From the NCBI RefSeq assembly GCF_036227125.1, contig NZ_CP109435.1, forward strand, positions 8,866,001 to 8,930,000: a stretch of DNA of 64,000 nucleotides, given 5' to 3'. The stretch is from Streptomyces sp. NBC_01485 (GTDB lineage Bacteria > Actinomycetota > Actinomycetes > Streptomycetales > Streptomycetaceae). Below the pieces are notes generated by a model. That model was not told the origin of the DNA. It did not search any database and saw only the letters and a program-made list of their open reading frames with translations. This document shows positions 1 through 7,936 of the stretch, one piece after another; position 1 is the stretch's first letter, and the number at the start of each line of letters is the position of its first letter. The translations under genes and the position numbers were made by a program.

Positions 1-159
1 TGGGGCACGCTCGCCGGGGGCATGGTCCTCGGCGTCGCCCAGACGGTCGGCGCGCAGGTGGATCCACGCTTCTCCATCGTCGCCGGACACGCCGTGTTCC
101 TCGCGGTCCTGGCCTTCCGTCCGCAGGGACTGCTCGGCATGACAAGGAGCCGCACATGA
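1..159 (+). CDS. Branched-chain-type ABC transporter permease (LivH-like), 3' end only
   Basis: This is the last 52 codons of a membrane permease whose beginning lies outside the window. The tail reads as a hydrophobic helix (VFLAVLAFRP) followed by PQGLLG, the usual end of LivH/LivM permeases of the hydrophobic amino acid uptake family, and then a short basic tail. Its TGA overlaps the ATG of the next permease (ATGA), so the two are translationally coupled and presumably form the heterodimeric channel of one importer. The substrate cannot be told from this fragment; the solute-binding and ATPase genes are not in view. Confidence 0.8.
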   Translation, partial: WGTLAGGMVLGVAQTVGAQVDPRFSIVAGHAVFLAVLAFRPQGLLGMTRSRT

Positions 160-1175
160 CCACCGCATCGCCGGTGCGCCCCGCCACCGCGACCATCCAC
201 CGGTGGACCCCCGTCTCCCGTACGGCGACGGGCGCCCTGGCCGCCCTGCTGGTCGTCCTGGGCTTCGCGCCCTTCGTCTTCGGGCCCGACGTGACCGCGA
301 AGCTGACCACCCTGTACATCCTCGTCGTCATCGCGGCCATGTGGAACGCGCTGGCCGGCTACGGCGGTCTGGTCTCCGTCGGCCAGCAGGGCTTCATCGG
401 CCTCGGCGCGTACGGGGTCTTCCTCCTCGTCGACCGGGGCGTCAGCCCCTTCGTCGCGGTCGTCCTGGCGGCCCTGCTCGCGGGTGCCGTCGCCGTACCC
501 ACCTCCCTGCTCGCGTTCCGGCTCACCGGTGGGCAGTTCGCCATCGGCATGTGGGCGATCGCGGAGTTCTTCCGGCTGGTCGTGGTGAACACGCCTTCGC
601 TGGGCGGCGGCTCCGGCCGCTCGCTCACCGATCTGTCGGCCACCGATCCGGCGGTGCGGCAGGCCCAGGTGTACTGGCTCGCCCTGGCGGTGATGAGCGT
701 GCTGCTGCTGGCCGTGTTCGTCCTGCTGCGCAGCAGTCTTGGGGCCTCGCTGGAGGCGATCCGCGACGACCCGGTGGGCGCGGCGTCCGTCGGGGTACGG
801 GTCACCTCGGCGAAACGGCTTGTCTTCGTTCTCGCGGCGGTGGGCTGCGCCGCGGCCGGGGGGCTCACCCTCGCGAACACCCTGCGGGTGCAGCCGGACT
901 CCATCTTCGGGGTCAACTGGTCCGCGTACATGATCTTCATGGTGGTCATCGGCGGCCTCGGCACCTTCGAGGGGCCGATCATCGGGGCGATCGTGTTCTT
1001 CGTGGTCCAGGACTGGTTCGGGGACAACGGAGGCACCTGGTACCTGATCGGGCTCGGCGCCCTCGCCATCGGGATGACGCTGTGGATGCCCCACGGGCTG
1101 TGGGGTACCGTGGCACGCCGACGTGACCTGGAACTACTACCTGTCGGCTATCGGGTGCGGACACCGGTCGTCTGA
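156..1175 (+). CDS. Branched-chain-type ABC transporter permease (LivM-like)
   Basis: A 339-residue integral membrane protein with about eight to nine hydrophobic segments after a basic N-terminal tail. It carries the LivM landmarks: NALAGYGGLVSVGQQGFIGL near residues 65-85, the cytoplasmic coupling loop around SLEAIRDDPVGAASVGV (about residues 197-213), and GGLGTFEGPIIGA near residue 265. It should pair with the permease that overlaps it upstream to move a hydrophobic amino acid or related carboxylate across the membrane. A MarR regulator follows 32 bp downstream on the same strand, an arrangement often seen for aromatic or organic acid uptake, but that reading is inference. The family is certain; the substrate is not. 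Confidence 0.9.
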   Translation: MTTASPVRPATATIHRWTPVSRTATGALAALLVVLGFAPFVFGPDVTAKLTTLYILVVIAAMWNALAGYGGLVSVGQQGFIGLGAYGVFLLVDRGVSPFVAVVLAALLAGAVAVPTSLLAFRLTGGQFAIGMWAIAEFFRLVVVNTPSLGGGSGRSLTDLSATDPAVRQAQVYWLALAVMSVLLLAVFVLLRSSLGASLEAIRDDPVGAASVGVRVTSAKRLVFVLAAVGCAAAGGLTLANTLRVQPDSIFGVNWSAYMIFMVVIGGLGTFEGPIIGAIVFFVVQDWFGDNGGTWYLIGLGALAIGMTLWMPHGLWGTVARRRDLELLPVGYRVRTPVV

Positions 1176-1207
1176 CCTCCCCGACGACCGAGCAAGAGGT
1201 GCGCACG

Positions 1208-1687
1208 ATGACGGCGGAGGCAGCCGACCGGGATCCGGGCACGGGCCCCGAGGGGCACAAGGGCCCGCTGACGATCTATCTCGTCAAGCAACTCGAACTG
1301 GCCATCCGCTCCTTCATGGACGAGGCACTGCGGCCGTACGGGCTCACGACCGTCCAGTACACGGCTCTGACCGTGCTGCGGCACCGGGGCGGGCTCTCCT
1401 CCGCGCAGTTGGCCCGCCGCTCCTTCGTCAGACCCCAGTCGATGCACGAGATCGTGCGCTCGCTGGAGGAGCGTGGGCTGATCGAGCGCGCCCACGCCCC
1501 GGGCAACCGGCGGATCATGAAGGCCCGGTTGACCCGGGAGGGCCAGGAACTGCTGGCGGCCTGCGAGCCGGCGGTGCAGAAGCTGGAGGACCGGTTACTG
1601 CTCGACATGCCGGAGAAACGGCGGTCCGCGTTCCGCCAGGGACTGGAGGACGGCCTCGCCTCCCTGACGGAACGCCACCACGGCTGA
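1208..1687 (+). CDS. MarR-family transcriptional regulator
   Basis: A winged-helix regulator of 159 residues. The recognition region around SSAQLARRSFVRPQSMHEIV, followed by the wing GLIERAHAPGNRRIMKARLT, is typical of MarR proteins, which bind as dimers and release DNA when a small, often phenolic, ligand binds. I chose the ATG at 1208 because AAGAGG at 1194-1199 sits eight bases before it; a GTG at 1199 is in frame but overlaps that ribosome site. The gene contains a TTA leucine codon at 1595-1597, so translation may depend on the bldA tRNA. It lies just behind the LivM permease and probably controls that transporter operon. Confidence 0.85.
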   Translation: MTAEAADRDPGTGPEGHKGPLTIYLVKQLELAIRSFMDEALRPYGLTTVQYTALTVLRHRGGLSSAQLARRSFVRPQSMHEIVRSLEERGLIERAHAPGNRRIMKARLTREGQELLAACEPAVQKLEDRLLLDMPEKRRSAFRQGLEDGLASLTERHHG

Positions 1688-1711
1688 CGATCCGGATCGA
1701 CGGATCGACGG

Positions 1712-3208
1712 TCATTCCCCCGACGGCGCGGTCAGGGTGACGCCGAGGGCCACCGGGGTGCCGAAGTTCGGTGTGCCGTCGGCGTTCCAGGTGAACTTCT
1801 GCGCCCTGGTCGTGCGGTTCATGTCGCAGCCGCCGCCCGCGGAGTTGTTGGCGTGGTAGACGATCCAGTCCTCGGTCCCGTCGGGCGACTTGAAGAACCC
1901 GTTGTGCCCGGGGCCGTACACGCCGTTGGCGTTGGACCGCTGGAACACCGGGTTCGCCGACTTGACCCATGACGAGGAGTTGAGCGGGTCGCCCCCGTTG
2001 TACGTCAGCATCCCCAACTTGTAGTCGGGCGTGGAGCAGTGGCTCGCCGAGTACACGATGAACGTCTTGCCGCCCCGCTGGAGCACCTCGGCGCCCTCGT
2101 TCACCGCGCCGCCCACCGTCTCCCAGTTGTAGGTCGGCGTGGACAGCACCCGGCGGGTGCCGCTCGCCGTCCACGGGTTCGACAGCGGCCGGATGAACAT
2201 GGGCTGCGAGCCGTTGTAGAACGTGCCGAGCAGATACAACTGGCCGTTGAGCTGCAGGATGCCCGGGTCCAGCTCCCATGTGTTGTCCTGCGTCGGGTCG
2301 AGCAGGTCGGCCTTGAAGCTGTAGGGCCCCATGGGGTCGAGCCCGGCGCTCTCCAGCACGTGGATCCGCTGGGTGCCCAGGTCGTACGGCTCCCGGCCGG
2401 CCGTGTAGTAGAAGTACCAGCGCTTGCCGCCCGGCCCGTCGAGCAGATGGAACTCCGGCGCCCACATCGTGCCCGCGCCGTTGGGCCGGGTGAGGTTGAA
2501 GATCACCTGGTCGGTGGCCGTGGCGAGCCCCGCGAGGGTGCTCGCCTTGCGCATGGTGACCGTCGAGTTCCAGGTGGTCGTGGCCAGGTAGTAGTACCCG
2601 TCGTAGTACGTCAGCCAGGGGTCCGGCCCGTGCTGGGACAGCGGGTTGGTGAACGTGCGCGGGCTCGTGCCGCCACCGCCGGTGAAGGCGGGCAACCGCC
2701 ACACCCTGCCGTTCGCGGCGGCACACGGCAGTTGCACCAGGTTCGTGTTCGACGCCGATGAACCGCCGCTCGGCGCGACGCACTTGCCCGAGCTCACGGA
2801 GACCAGGTTGAACGTCCTGTCGGTGCCGCCGGCCGACACGGCGACCAGCCGCCACTGCTGGTTCGTCTCGCCGTGGCAGGGCCACTGGATGATCGCCGCG
2901 TTGTCCGCCGTGGACGCGCCGTAGACGTCCACGCACTGACCGGACTGGGTGGTGATCGTGTACGTGTCACTCGTGCCGGAGAGCAGGGTGTAGCCGAAGT
3001 TCTGGTTCGCGCCCGACGAGCAGGCGAAGGCGCGCAGTTGGGTCCCCTCGGTCGACGAACTCCCGGGCAGGTCGAGGCAGTTGCCGCCGTTCTGGTTGAC
3101 TCCGGTCGAGGTGAACGCGACGGCGGCGGACGCGGGCGGCGCCACGAGGAAGGCGACCGCCACGGTGAACAGGGCGATGAGCGCGGACAGGCATCGGGAA
3201 CGGGTCAC
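1712..3208 (-). CDS. Secreted GH43 glycosidase with N-terminal ricin-type lectin domain (probable alpha-L-arabinofuranosidase)
   Basis: 498 residues. A Sec signal peptide ends near PPASA (about residue 28). A ricin B-type domain follows (about 35-165) with Q-x-W-like repeats such as NQQWRL and CVDVYG. The rest (about 170-498) is a five-bladed GH43 domain. The catalytic acids appear in their usual order: Asp in QHGPDPWLTYYDGYYYL, the pKa-modulating Asp in WELDPGIL and the general-acid Glu in VNEGAEV. Such enzymes release arabinose from plant polymers outside the cell. The start is a GTG that overlaps the stop of the upstream glycosidase (GTGA), so the two are translationally coupled. Neighbouring genes support arabinoside breakdown; the exact linkage is not known. 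Confidence 0.88.
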   Translation of the reverse strand: MTRSRCLSALIALFTVAVAFLVAPPASAAVAFTSTGVNQNGGNCLDLPGSSSTEGTQLRAFACSSGANQNFGYTLLSGTSDTYTITTQSGQCVDVYGASTADNAAIIQWPCHGETNQQWRLVAVSAGGTDRTFNLVSVSSGKCVAPSGGSSASNTNLVQLPCAAANGRVWRLPAFTGGGGTSPRTFTNPLSQHGPDPWLTYYDGYYYLATTTWNSTVTMRKASTLAGLATATDQVIFNLTRPNGAGTMWAPEFHLLDGPGGKRWYFYYTAGREPYDLGTQRIHVLESAGLDPMGPYSFKADLLDPTQDNTWELDPGILQLNGQLYLLGTFYNGSQPMFIRPLSNPWTASGTRRVLSTPTYNWETVGGAVNEGAEVLQRGGKTFIVYSASHCSTPDYKLGMLTYNGGDPLNSSSWVKSANPVFQRSNANGVYGPGHNGFFKSPDGTEDWIVYHANNSAGGGCDMNRTTRAQKFTWNADGTPNFGTPVALGVTLTAPSGE

Positions 3209-6200
3209 GGTCCGTACACCTTTGCTTCGAGGAGGCCGACGGAGTTGGTGCCGTTGCCGGTGAGCAGCACCCGTAGCCGGGTGGTGCTCGTGGCGGTGAA
3301 GGTGACGGCGTTGTACTGGTTCTTGACCAGGGGATAGCCGCTCGCGCCGGGCACGTCGACGTAGGCGCTGCCGTTCCAGTACTGGAGTTTCCAGGAGGCC
3401 GGCATGTCGATGCCGTCGTCGTCGTCGAAGAAGTACACCTCGGCCTTGTTGAGGGTCTGCGCCGTAGGCCAGGTCAGCTCGGCCCACTGCTGGCCGGTCT
3501 CCGGCCAGGTGCCCCAGCGCGGGTTGACCGTGTCGTTGGACGACGGCGGGTCGATCCCGTCGTTGACCGCGGCGACGCTCTCCCAGGAGGAGGTGTACGA
3601 CGCGGACGGCGTCGCCGACGCGGCGAGGTTGGCCGGTGGCGCGGGCGGCTGGACACCGCCCCGGTTGAACGCCTTGACCTCGGTGAGGCCCGTCTTGGCC
3701 CCGGAGGCGTTGGTGGCCAGGATCCGTACGCGCTGGGCGGTGATCGCGGGGAACTGCACCAGGTTGTAGTTGGCCCGCGCTGCCGCCGGGCTCTTGGACT
3801 GTCCCGGCACGTTCACCCAGGAACTGCCGTCGTAGTACTGGATGGTGTAGGCGGACGGCGCCCGGTAGGCGGTGCTCGCCGGACGGCTGTCCTTGAAGTA
3901 CAGACGCACCTCGTTCAGCGTGCGGGCGGCGCCGAAGTTCAGCTCGTACCAGTCCTGGCTGTTGGGGGACCCGCCCGCGCCCCAGAACGGCTCGTTCGTG
4001 GGATACCCGTCGACCGCGCCGGCGGTCGTGCTGCCGGATCCGGTGTACGACGCCGAAGTCGTCGCCCCGGCGGCCAGGTTGGTGGGGGTGCCGGTCAGGT
4101 CGACGCCGGCCTTGGCGAGCATGTCGACCATCCGGGGGCTGCTCTGCACGACCTGGTTGGGAGCCTGGAGGCCGGGGACGGCCGTGTGGTAGCCGACCGT
4201 GCCGCTCGTGGTCACGTCCCCGGTCGCCGGGTCCCAGGTGAACGGCACCAGCGAGTTGACGGTCGCCGCCCGGCTGCCGTTGACGTAGATCGAGTAGCCC
4301 TCCGGGACGCCCGGGTAGCGCACCACGCCGTCGGCCGGGTCGTCCCAGACGATGGTCAGGTCGGCGTTGCGGTAGCGCAGGTTGTTGACGGTGAAGTGGT
4401 CCCAGCCGATGTTGATCGGGGAGAGCTCGACCTTCGCGTCGTTGCGGGGCCGCAGACCGGCGACGTCCTCGACGACCGTCCAGTTGCTGCTGCCCAGGAT
4501 GTTGTGGTGGATCCAGGACCGGTAGTCGATGTTGCTGCCGTTCCAGTCGGCCCAGAACTCGTTGGCGTCGGGCCACTGGGTGTTGCCGCCGACGTACTGC
4601 GCCCAGGTGTTCCAGTAGAGGAGCTTCTTGTAGTCGTTCGCGGTCATCCAGGAGTTGGGGTAGTTGCGCAACACCGAGGAGTAGAGCCGGAACTGAACGG
4701 TCGAGTTGATGGTGGAGAAGTTGTTGGAGCCGGGGTTCCCGGCGTCGGCCGCCGCCTTCTTGTCGGCCTGGTTGGCCGTGTAGAAGGGGAAGACCGGGTA
4801 CTGGGCCGGGTCGTCGAACAGGCGCAGGGCCTGCTTGTACGTCGCGGTGTTGGGGACGGCCCCGACCGAGAACGGGTAGTAGTTGTTGATCTCCTTCCAG
4901 GGCACCCACTCGTTGGTCGACTTCAGCCGGTGCTCGAACAACTGCCGGCTGGGGTTCCACAGCACGTTGACGATGGCGTCCTTGATCTGCGTCGCCAGTG
5001 TGCGCATCTCGGTCGCCTTGGCCGTGTTGCCGACCGCCTCGTACGCCTGGGCGGCGGCGAGCGCCCCGCTGTACTGGTAGGCGGACTCGGCGCGGTCCAT
5101 GTTGCCGGGCTTCCAGTGGAAGGACACCGCGTCGGCGTCGTTGCCCGTCAGCGCGCCCCAGTCGTACTCGATGAGCTTGTTGTTGTCGTGGTCGTAGTAG
5201 GCGAGTTGACCCTTGACGTCACCTTCGGCGTAGTGGGCGAGGTTGCCCGCGATCGCCGGCTGCCCGCCATGGATCTGGTAGCTCCGCCAGGCCGCCTCGG
5301 CGATGTACTGGGTGTAGCTGTTCGACCAGTTCTCCGGGTCACCGGGGTTGTCGAGGAACCGCCCGCCCTTGGAGACCTGGCCGACGCTCAGCCAGTCGCC
5401 GTACGCGTAGGCCGGGTTGCGCAGGTATTTGAGGTCGTCGATGTGCATCGGCTGGGTGAGCGCGATCGCGTTGTTGTAGCCGAGGACGCCCTCGGTCGAC
5501 GTCGGGAACTGGAAGGTCTGCCCGGGGATGTCGGCGTCCAGGTTGTTGAAGCGCATCAGCCACCAGCGGTAGTAGATGTTCTTCTTGATCGCGCCTTCGG
5601 GTACGTCGATGTAGGGCACGTTCTGCGCCCACCACAGGTTGTAGGCCTTCACGTGCGTCGCGAAGGCGGTCGCGTTCGAGTAGCCCGCGTAGGCGTTGTA
5701 CTCGGTGAGCGACTCGGGGATCTCGTCGGTGACGAAGCCCATCACCACCTTGGCGGTCACCGTGGCGCCGGCGGCGACGGTGACGGACCGGTTGAGGCCG
5801 CCGCTCGAGACCGTGAATCCGTCGCCGGTGAACCTCGGCCGGATGGTGGTGAGGTTGTTGTAGACGTTCACCTGCCCGGTCAGTTCGCTGCCGGTGCCCG
5901 AGGTGGCGTACGGCGAGGTCGCCCGCAACTGCAACGTGGTGGAGGCGCTGCCGTTGTTCTTGATCGACAGGTTGGTCACGGCCACGTTGTTCTCGGTGAC
6001 GAACTTGGTCTGGGTGACCGCGACCGAGCCGCTGGAATGCACGCTCTTCCAGTAACTGGGCGCCTGCCAGCGTTGGTTGACCTGCTCGGTGAAGGTGCCC
6101 GGGGTGATCGCGACGGTGTAGGCGTTGTTGTCGCTGATGCTCTCCCAGTAGGCGACCTTGCCGGCGAACCCGAGCCGGGAGGGGTCGTGCTCCTTCATGA

Positions 6201-6465
6201 ACAGCGCGCGCCCACGGCTCATCAGCCAGGGCCCGGAGGGATCGTCGCCGGAACGGGCGAGCAGACGGTCCATCCAGAAGTCGGTTCCCGAACTCTCGGA
6301 GTCGTAGATGCTCCGCATCATGTCGCCCGGTGTGTAGGCGACGGGCGGGGCCGGGATCGCGGGTCCGCCGAAGCTGGGGAACCCGATCGTCTGCGCGGCG
6401 GCGGCCGGGTTCACGGAACAGACGGAACAGAGGATGAGCACGAGGGCGACGAGGAGGCGCTTCAT
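3205..6465 (-). CDS. Large secreted glycoside hydrolase (alpha/alpha-barrel, MGH1-like) with two C-terminal F5/8C carbohydrate-binding domains
   Basis: 1086 residues. A signal peptide ends near NPAAAA (about residue 24). A beta-rich N-terminal domain (about 50-260) leads into an (alpha/alpha)6-barrel-type catalytic region (about 270-700) with NMDRAESAYQYSGALAAAQA and PDANEFWADWNGSNIDYRSW, resembling MGH1/trehalase-like hydrolases. Two discoidin (F5/8C) modules follow, each starting NLAA.AT.SASYT, at about 798-935 and 947-1086. The start has a good site (GAGGGAG upstream of 6465). It leads a coupled pair with the GH43 gene. By context with the DUF1680 enzymes it could act on beta-arabinosides, as GH121 HypBA2 does in Bifidobacterium, but I cannot assign the GH family by eye. 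Confidence 0.75.
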   Translation of the reverse strand: MKRLLVALVLILCSVCSVNPAAAAQTIGFPSFGGPAIPAPPVAYTPGDMMRSIYDSESSGTDFWMDRLLARSGDDPSGPWLMSRGRALFMKEHDPSRLGFAGKVAYWESISDNNAYTVAITPGTFTEQVNQRWQAPSYWKSVHSSGSVAVTQTKFVTENNVAVTNLSIKNNGSASTTLQLRATSPYATSGTGSELTGQVNVYNNLTTIRPRFTGDGFTVSSGGLNRSVTVAAGATVTAKVVMGFVTDEIPESLTEYNAYAGYSNATAFATHVKAYNLWWAQNVPYIDVPEGAIKKNIYYRWWLMRFNNLDADIPGQTFQFPTSTEGVLGYNNAIALTQPMHIDDLKYLRNPAYAYGDWLSVGQVSKGGRFLDNPGDPENWSNSYTQYIAEAAWRSYQIHGGQPAIAGNLAHYAEGDVKGQLAYYDHDNNKLIEYDWGALTGNDADAVSFHWKPGNMDRAESAYQYSGALAAAQAYEAVGNTAKATEMRTLATQIKDAIVNVLWNPSRQLFEHRLKSTNEWVPWKEINNYYPFSVGAVPNTATYKQALRLFDDPAQYPVFPFYTANQADKKAAADAGNPGSNNFSTINSTVQFRLYSSVLRNYPNSWMTANDYKKLLYWNTWAQYVGGNTQWPDANEFWADWNGSNIDYRSWIHHNILGSSNWTVVEDVAGLRPRNDAKVELSPINIGWDHFTVNNLRYRNADLTIVWDDPADGVVRYPGVPEGYSIYVNGSRAATVNSLVPFTWDPATGDVTTSGTVGYHTAVPGLQAPNQVVQSSPRMVDMLAKAGVDLTGTPTNLAAGATTSASYTGSGSTTAGAVDGYPTNEPFWGAGGSPNSQDWYELNFGAARTLNEVRLYFKDSRPASTAYRAPSAYTIQYYDGSSWVNVPGQSKSPAAARANYNLVQFPAITAQRVRILATNASGAKTGLTEVKAFNRGGVQPPAPPANLAASATPSASYTSSWESVAAVNDGIDPPSSNDTVNPRWGTWPETGQQWAELTWPTAQTLNKAEVYFFDDDDGIDMPASWKLQYWNGSAYVDVPGASGYPLVKNQYNAVTFTATSTTRLRVLLTGNGTNSVGLLEAKVYGP

Positions 6466-6575
6466 GGGGGTGCTCCCTCTCCGGTTGACGGCAAGCGGGC
6501 AGTGTCATGCGGGGGTGTCATGCGCCTGACATGCGTGGCTACGAGGAAAGTGCGAGGAACCTTCGAGGAAACTCA

Positions 6576-6590
6576 CCTAAAAGGTTTTCG
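6576..6590 (-). promoter_or_regulatory. Putative LacI-type operator upstream of the GH/GH43 operon
   Basis: CCTAAAAGGTTTTCG is an imperfect inverted repeat (AAAA/TTTT arms around a GG centre), 111 bp before the ATG at 6465. Read on the minus strand it is CGAAAACCTTTTAGG, matching the site at 7868-7881 in 12 of 14 positions. The two copies lie in front of the two outward-reading arms that flank the LacI gene, which suggests it is that regulator's target. This is inference from symmetry and position. Confidence 0.5.
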
Positions 6591-6673
6591 CAACGTAGGA
6601 GCGACCTGATGAAGTGTCAAGAGAGAGCGCTGAGGCCGGAGTTCGCCGACCGCGACGCTCGGGACGGCGCGGC

Positions 6674-7702
6674 TCAGGACAGCGGGGCCGTCGATCCCCT
6701 GATGATCACGCGGCAGCGCACGGTCTCGATCCCCGAGCGCCGTGCCCCGCCGATCGCGGTGAACAGGGCGTGAGCCGCCGCCCGGCCGACCTGCTCGAGG
6801 TTCATGTCGACGCTGGTCAGCGGCGGGCGCGAGGAGGCGGTCAGGACCTGCCAGTTGTCGAAGCCCATGACCGCCACGTCCTCCGGAACCCGGTGCCCGC
6901 GCTCGCGCAGGACGTCCATCACGCCCCGGGCGATCTGGTCGCTTCCGCACAGCACGGCGTCGACGTCCGGGTGCCGGTCGAGCAGCAGCGCGGTGGCCGC
7001 CCGCCCCCAGCCCTCCGACCAGGCCCCGAACCGCGGTTCGCCGACCGGGGTGAGACCGGCCTCGGCGAGCGCGGCGCGGGCGCCCTCGGCCCGGTCGTGC
7101 GCCGCGGCGTACCCGGGGTCGCCGGTGATGTGCGCGATCCGGGTACGGCCGCAGGCCAGCAGGTGCTCGACCGCGATCCGGCCGGCGTCGACGCTGTCGG
7201 GGACGATGGACAGATCCGCCGGATCGTCCGACGGGGCGTACGCGTAGACGACGGGGACGGGCAGCTCGCGGCCCAGCGACGGGCGCGGGTCGGTCCGGCT
7301 GCCGACCACGATGAGACCGTCGACCCGGCGGCCCAGCAGCGCGCGCACATGGTGCTGCTCGCGGATCGCGTCGCCGCGGGCGTCGCACAGGAACACCGCG
7401 ACCTCGCCCGCCCCGAAGGCGTCCTCGGCGCCCATGAGGATCGGGATGCTGAACCGGCCCTCCAGGTCACTGGTGAGCAGACCGACGGTCCCAGACCGCC
7501 CGACGAGCAGCCCGCGGGCGAGCTGGTTCGGCCGGAAGGCCAGCCGCTCGGCGGCCTCGATCACCCGCTGCCGGGTCTCGGCGCGCACCTGGCTGCGGCC
7601 GTTCAGGGCCTTGGACGCGGTCGCGATGGACACGCCGGCCAGCCGGGCGACGTCGCTGAGCGTGGTGGGCTGCGAACGAGAGGGGCCGACGGCCGGTGTC
7701 AT
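6674..7702 (-). CDS. LacI-family transcriptional regulator
   Basis: 342 residues. The N-terminal helix-turn-helix is clear (TLSDVARLAGVSIATASKAL, about residues 14-33), followed by the hinge helix region RPNQLARGL. The periplasmic-binding-like effector domain includes GLIVVGS, VVYAYAP, CGSDQIARGVMDVLRERG and MGFDNW. The C-terminus PPLTSVDMNLEQVGRAAAHA is standard for the family. Such proteins repress sugar-use genes until a sugar ligand binds. It sits between a leftward glycosidase pair and a rightward sugar importer plus two DUF1680 enzymes, so it probably governs both. Shared operator candidates are at 6576-6590 and 7868-7881. Confidence 0.93.
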   Translation of the reverse strand: MTPAVGPSRSQPTTLSDVARLAGVSIATASKALNGRSQVRAETRQRVIEAAERLAFRPNQLARGLLVGRSGTVGLLTSDLEGRFSIPILMGAEDAFGAGEVAVFLCDARGDAIREQHHVRALLGRRVDGLIVVGSRTDPRPSLGRELPVPVVYAYAPSDDPADLSIVPDSVDAGRIAVEHLLACGRTRIAHITGDPGYAAAHDRAEGARAALAEAGLTPVGEPRFGAWSEGWGRAATALLLDRHPDVDAVLCGSDQIARGVMDVLRERGHRVPEDVAVMGFDNWQVLTASSRPPLTSVDMNLEQVGRAAAHALFTAIGGARRSGIETVRCRVIIRGSTAPLS

Positions 7703-7867
7703 GGATGTTCTCCTGTCGCGCGTCGCGTGCGTAAACCGTACGCGAGATGTTTCGGCCCGGGCGGGTCCAGGACGTTTTCACAGGTTTCGGCGACGCCCGT
7801 ACCGCAGCCCGTACAACCGCTCCCTGCAAGGGGATTGACGGGCAGTCAGCCGAGTCCCTAGTTTTCA

Positions 7868-7881
7868 GAAAGCCTTTTCGG
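7868..7881 (+). promoter_or_regulatory. Putative LacI-type operator upstream of the sugar ABC importer operon
   Basis: GAAAGCCTTTTCGG, 55 bp before the ATG of the binding-protein gene at 7937. It matches the minus-strand site at 6577-6590 (GAAAACCTTTTAGG) in 12 of 14 bases, and its arms GAAA/TTTTC are an imperfect palindrome. Position and conservation suggest the LacI regulator at 6674-7702 binds here. Looser GTTTTC and TTTCGG matches at 7744-7790, by the regulator's own promoter, were too weak to call. Confidence 0.5.
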
Positions 7882-7936
7882 CTCCTTTTCGTTCTTCCGT
7901 TCTTCCGTCGCAGAACCCACACTCAGGGGAATCGTC

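Noticed and set aside
4186..6609. An 807-codon open frame on the plus strand opposite the large glycosidase
   Set aside because: It is a GC-driven antisense shadow: Arg/Val/Gly/Asp-rich, with no domain, while the minus-strand frame has a signal peptide and recognisable modules.
7744..7790. A third LacI operator in the regulator's own promoter
   Set aside because: Only scattered GTTTTC and TTTCGG half matches occur; no 14-base match to the two good sites.
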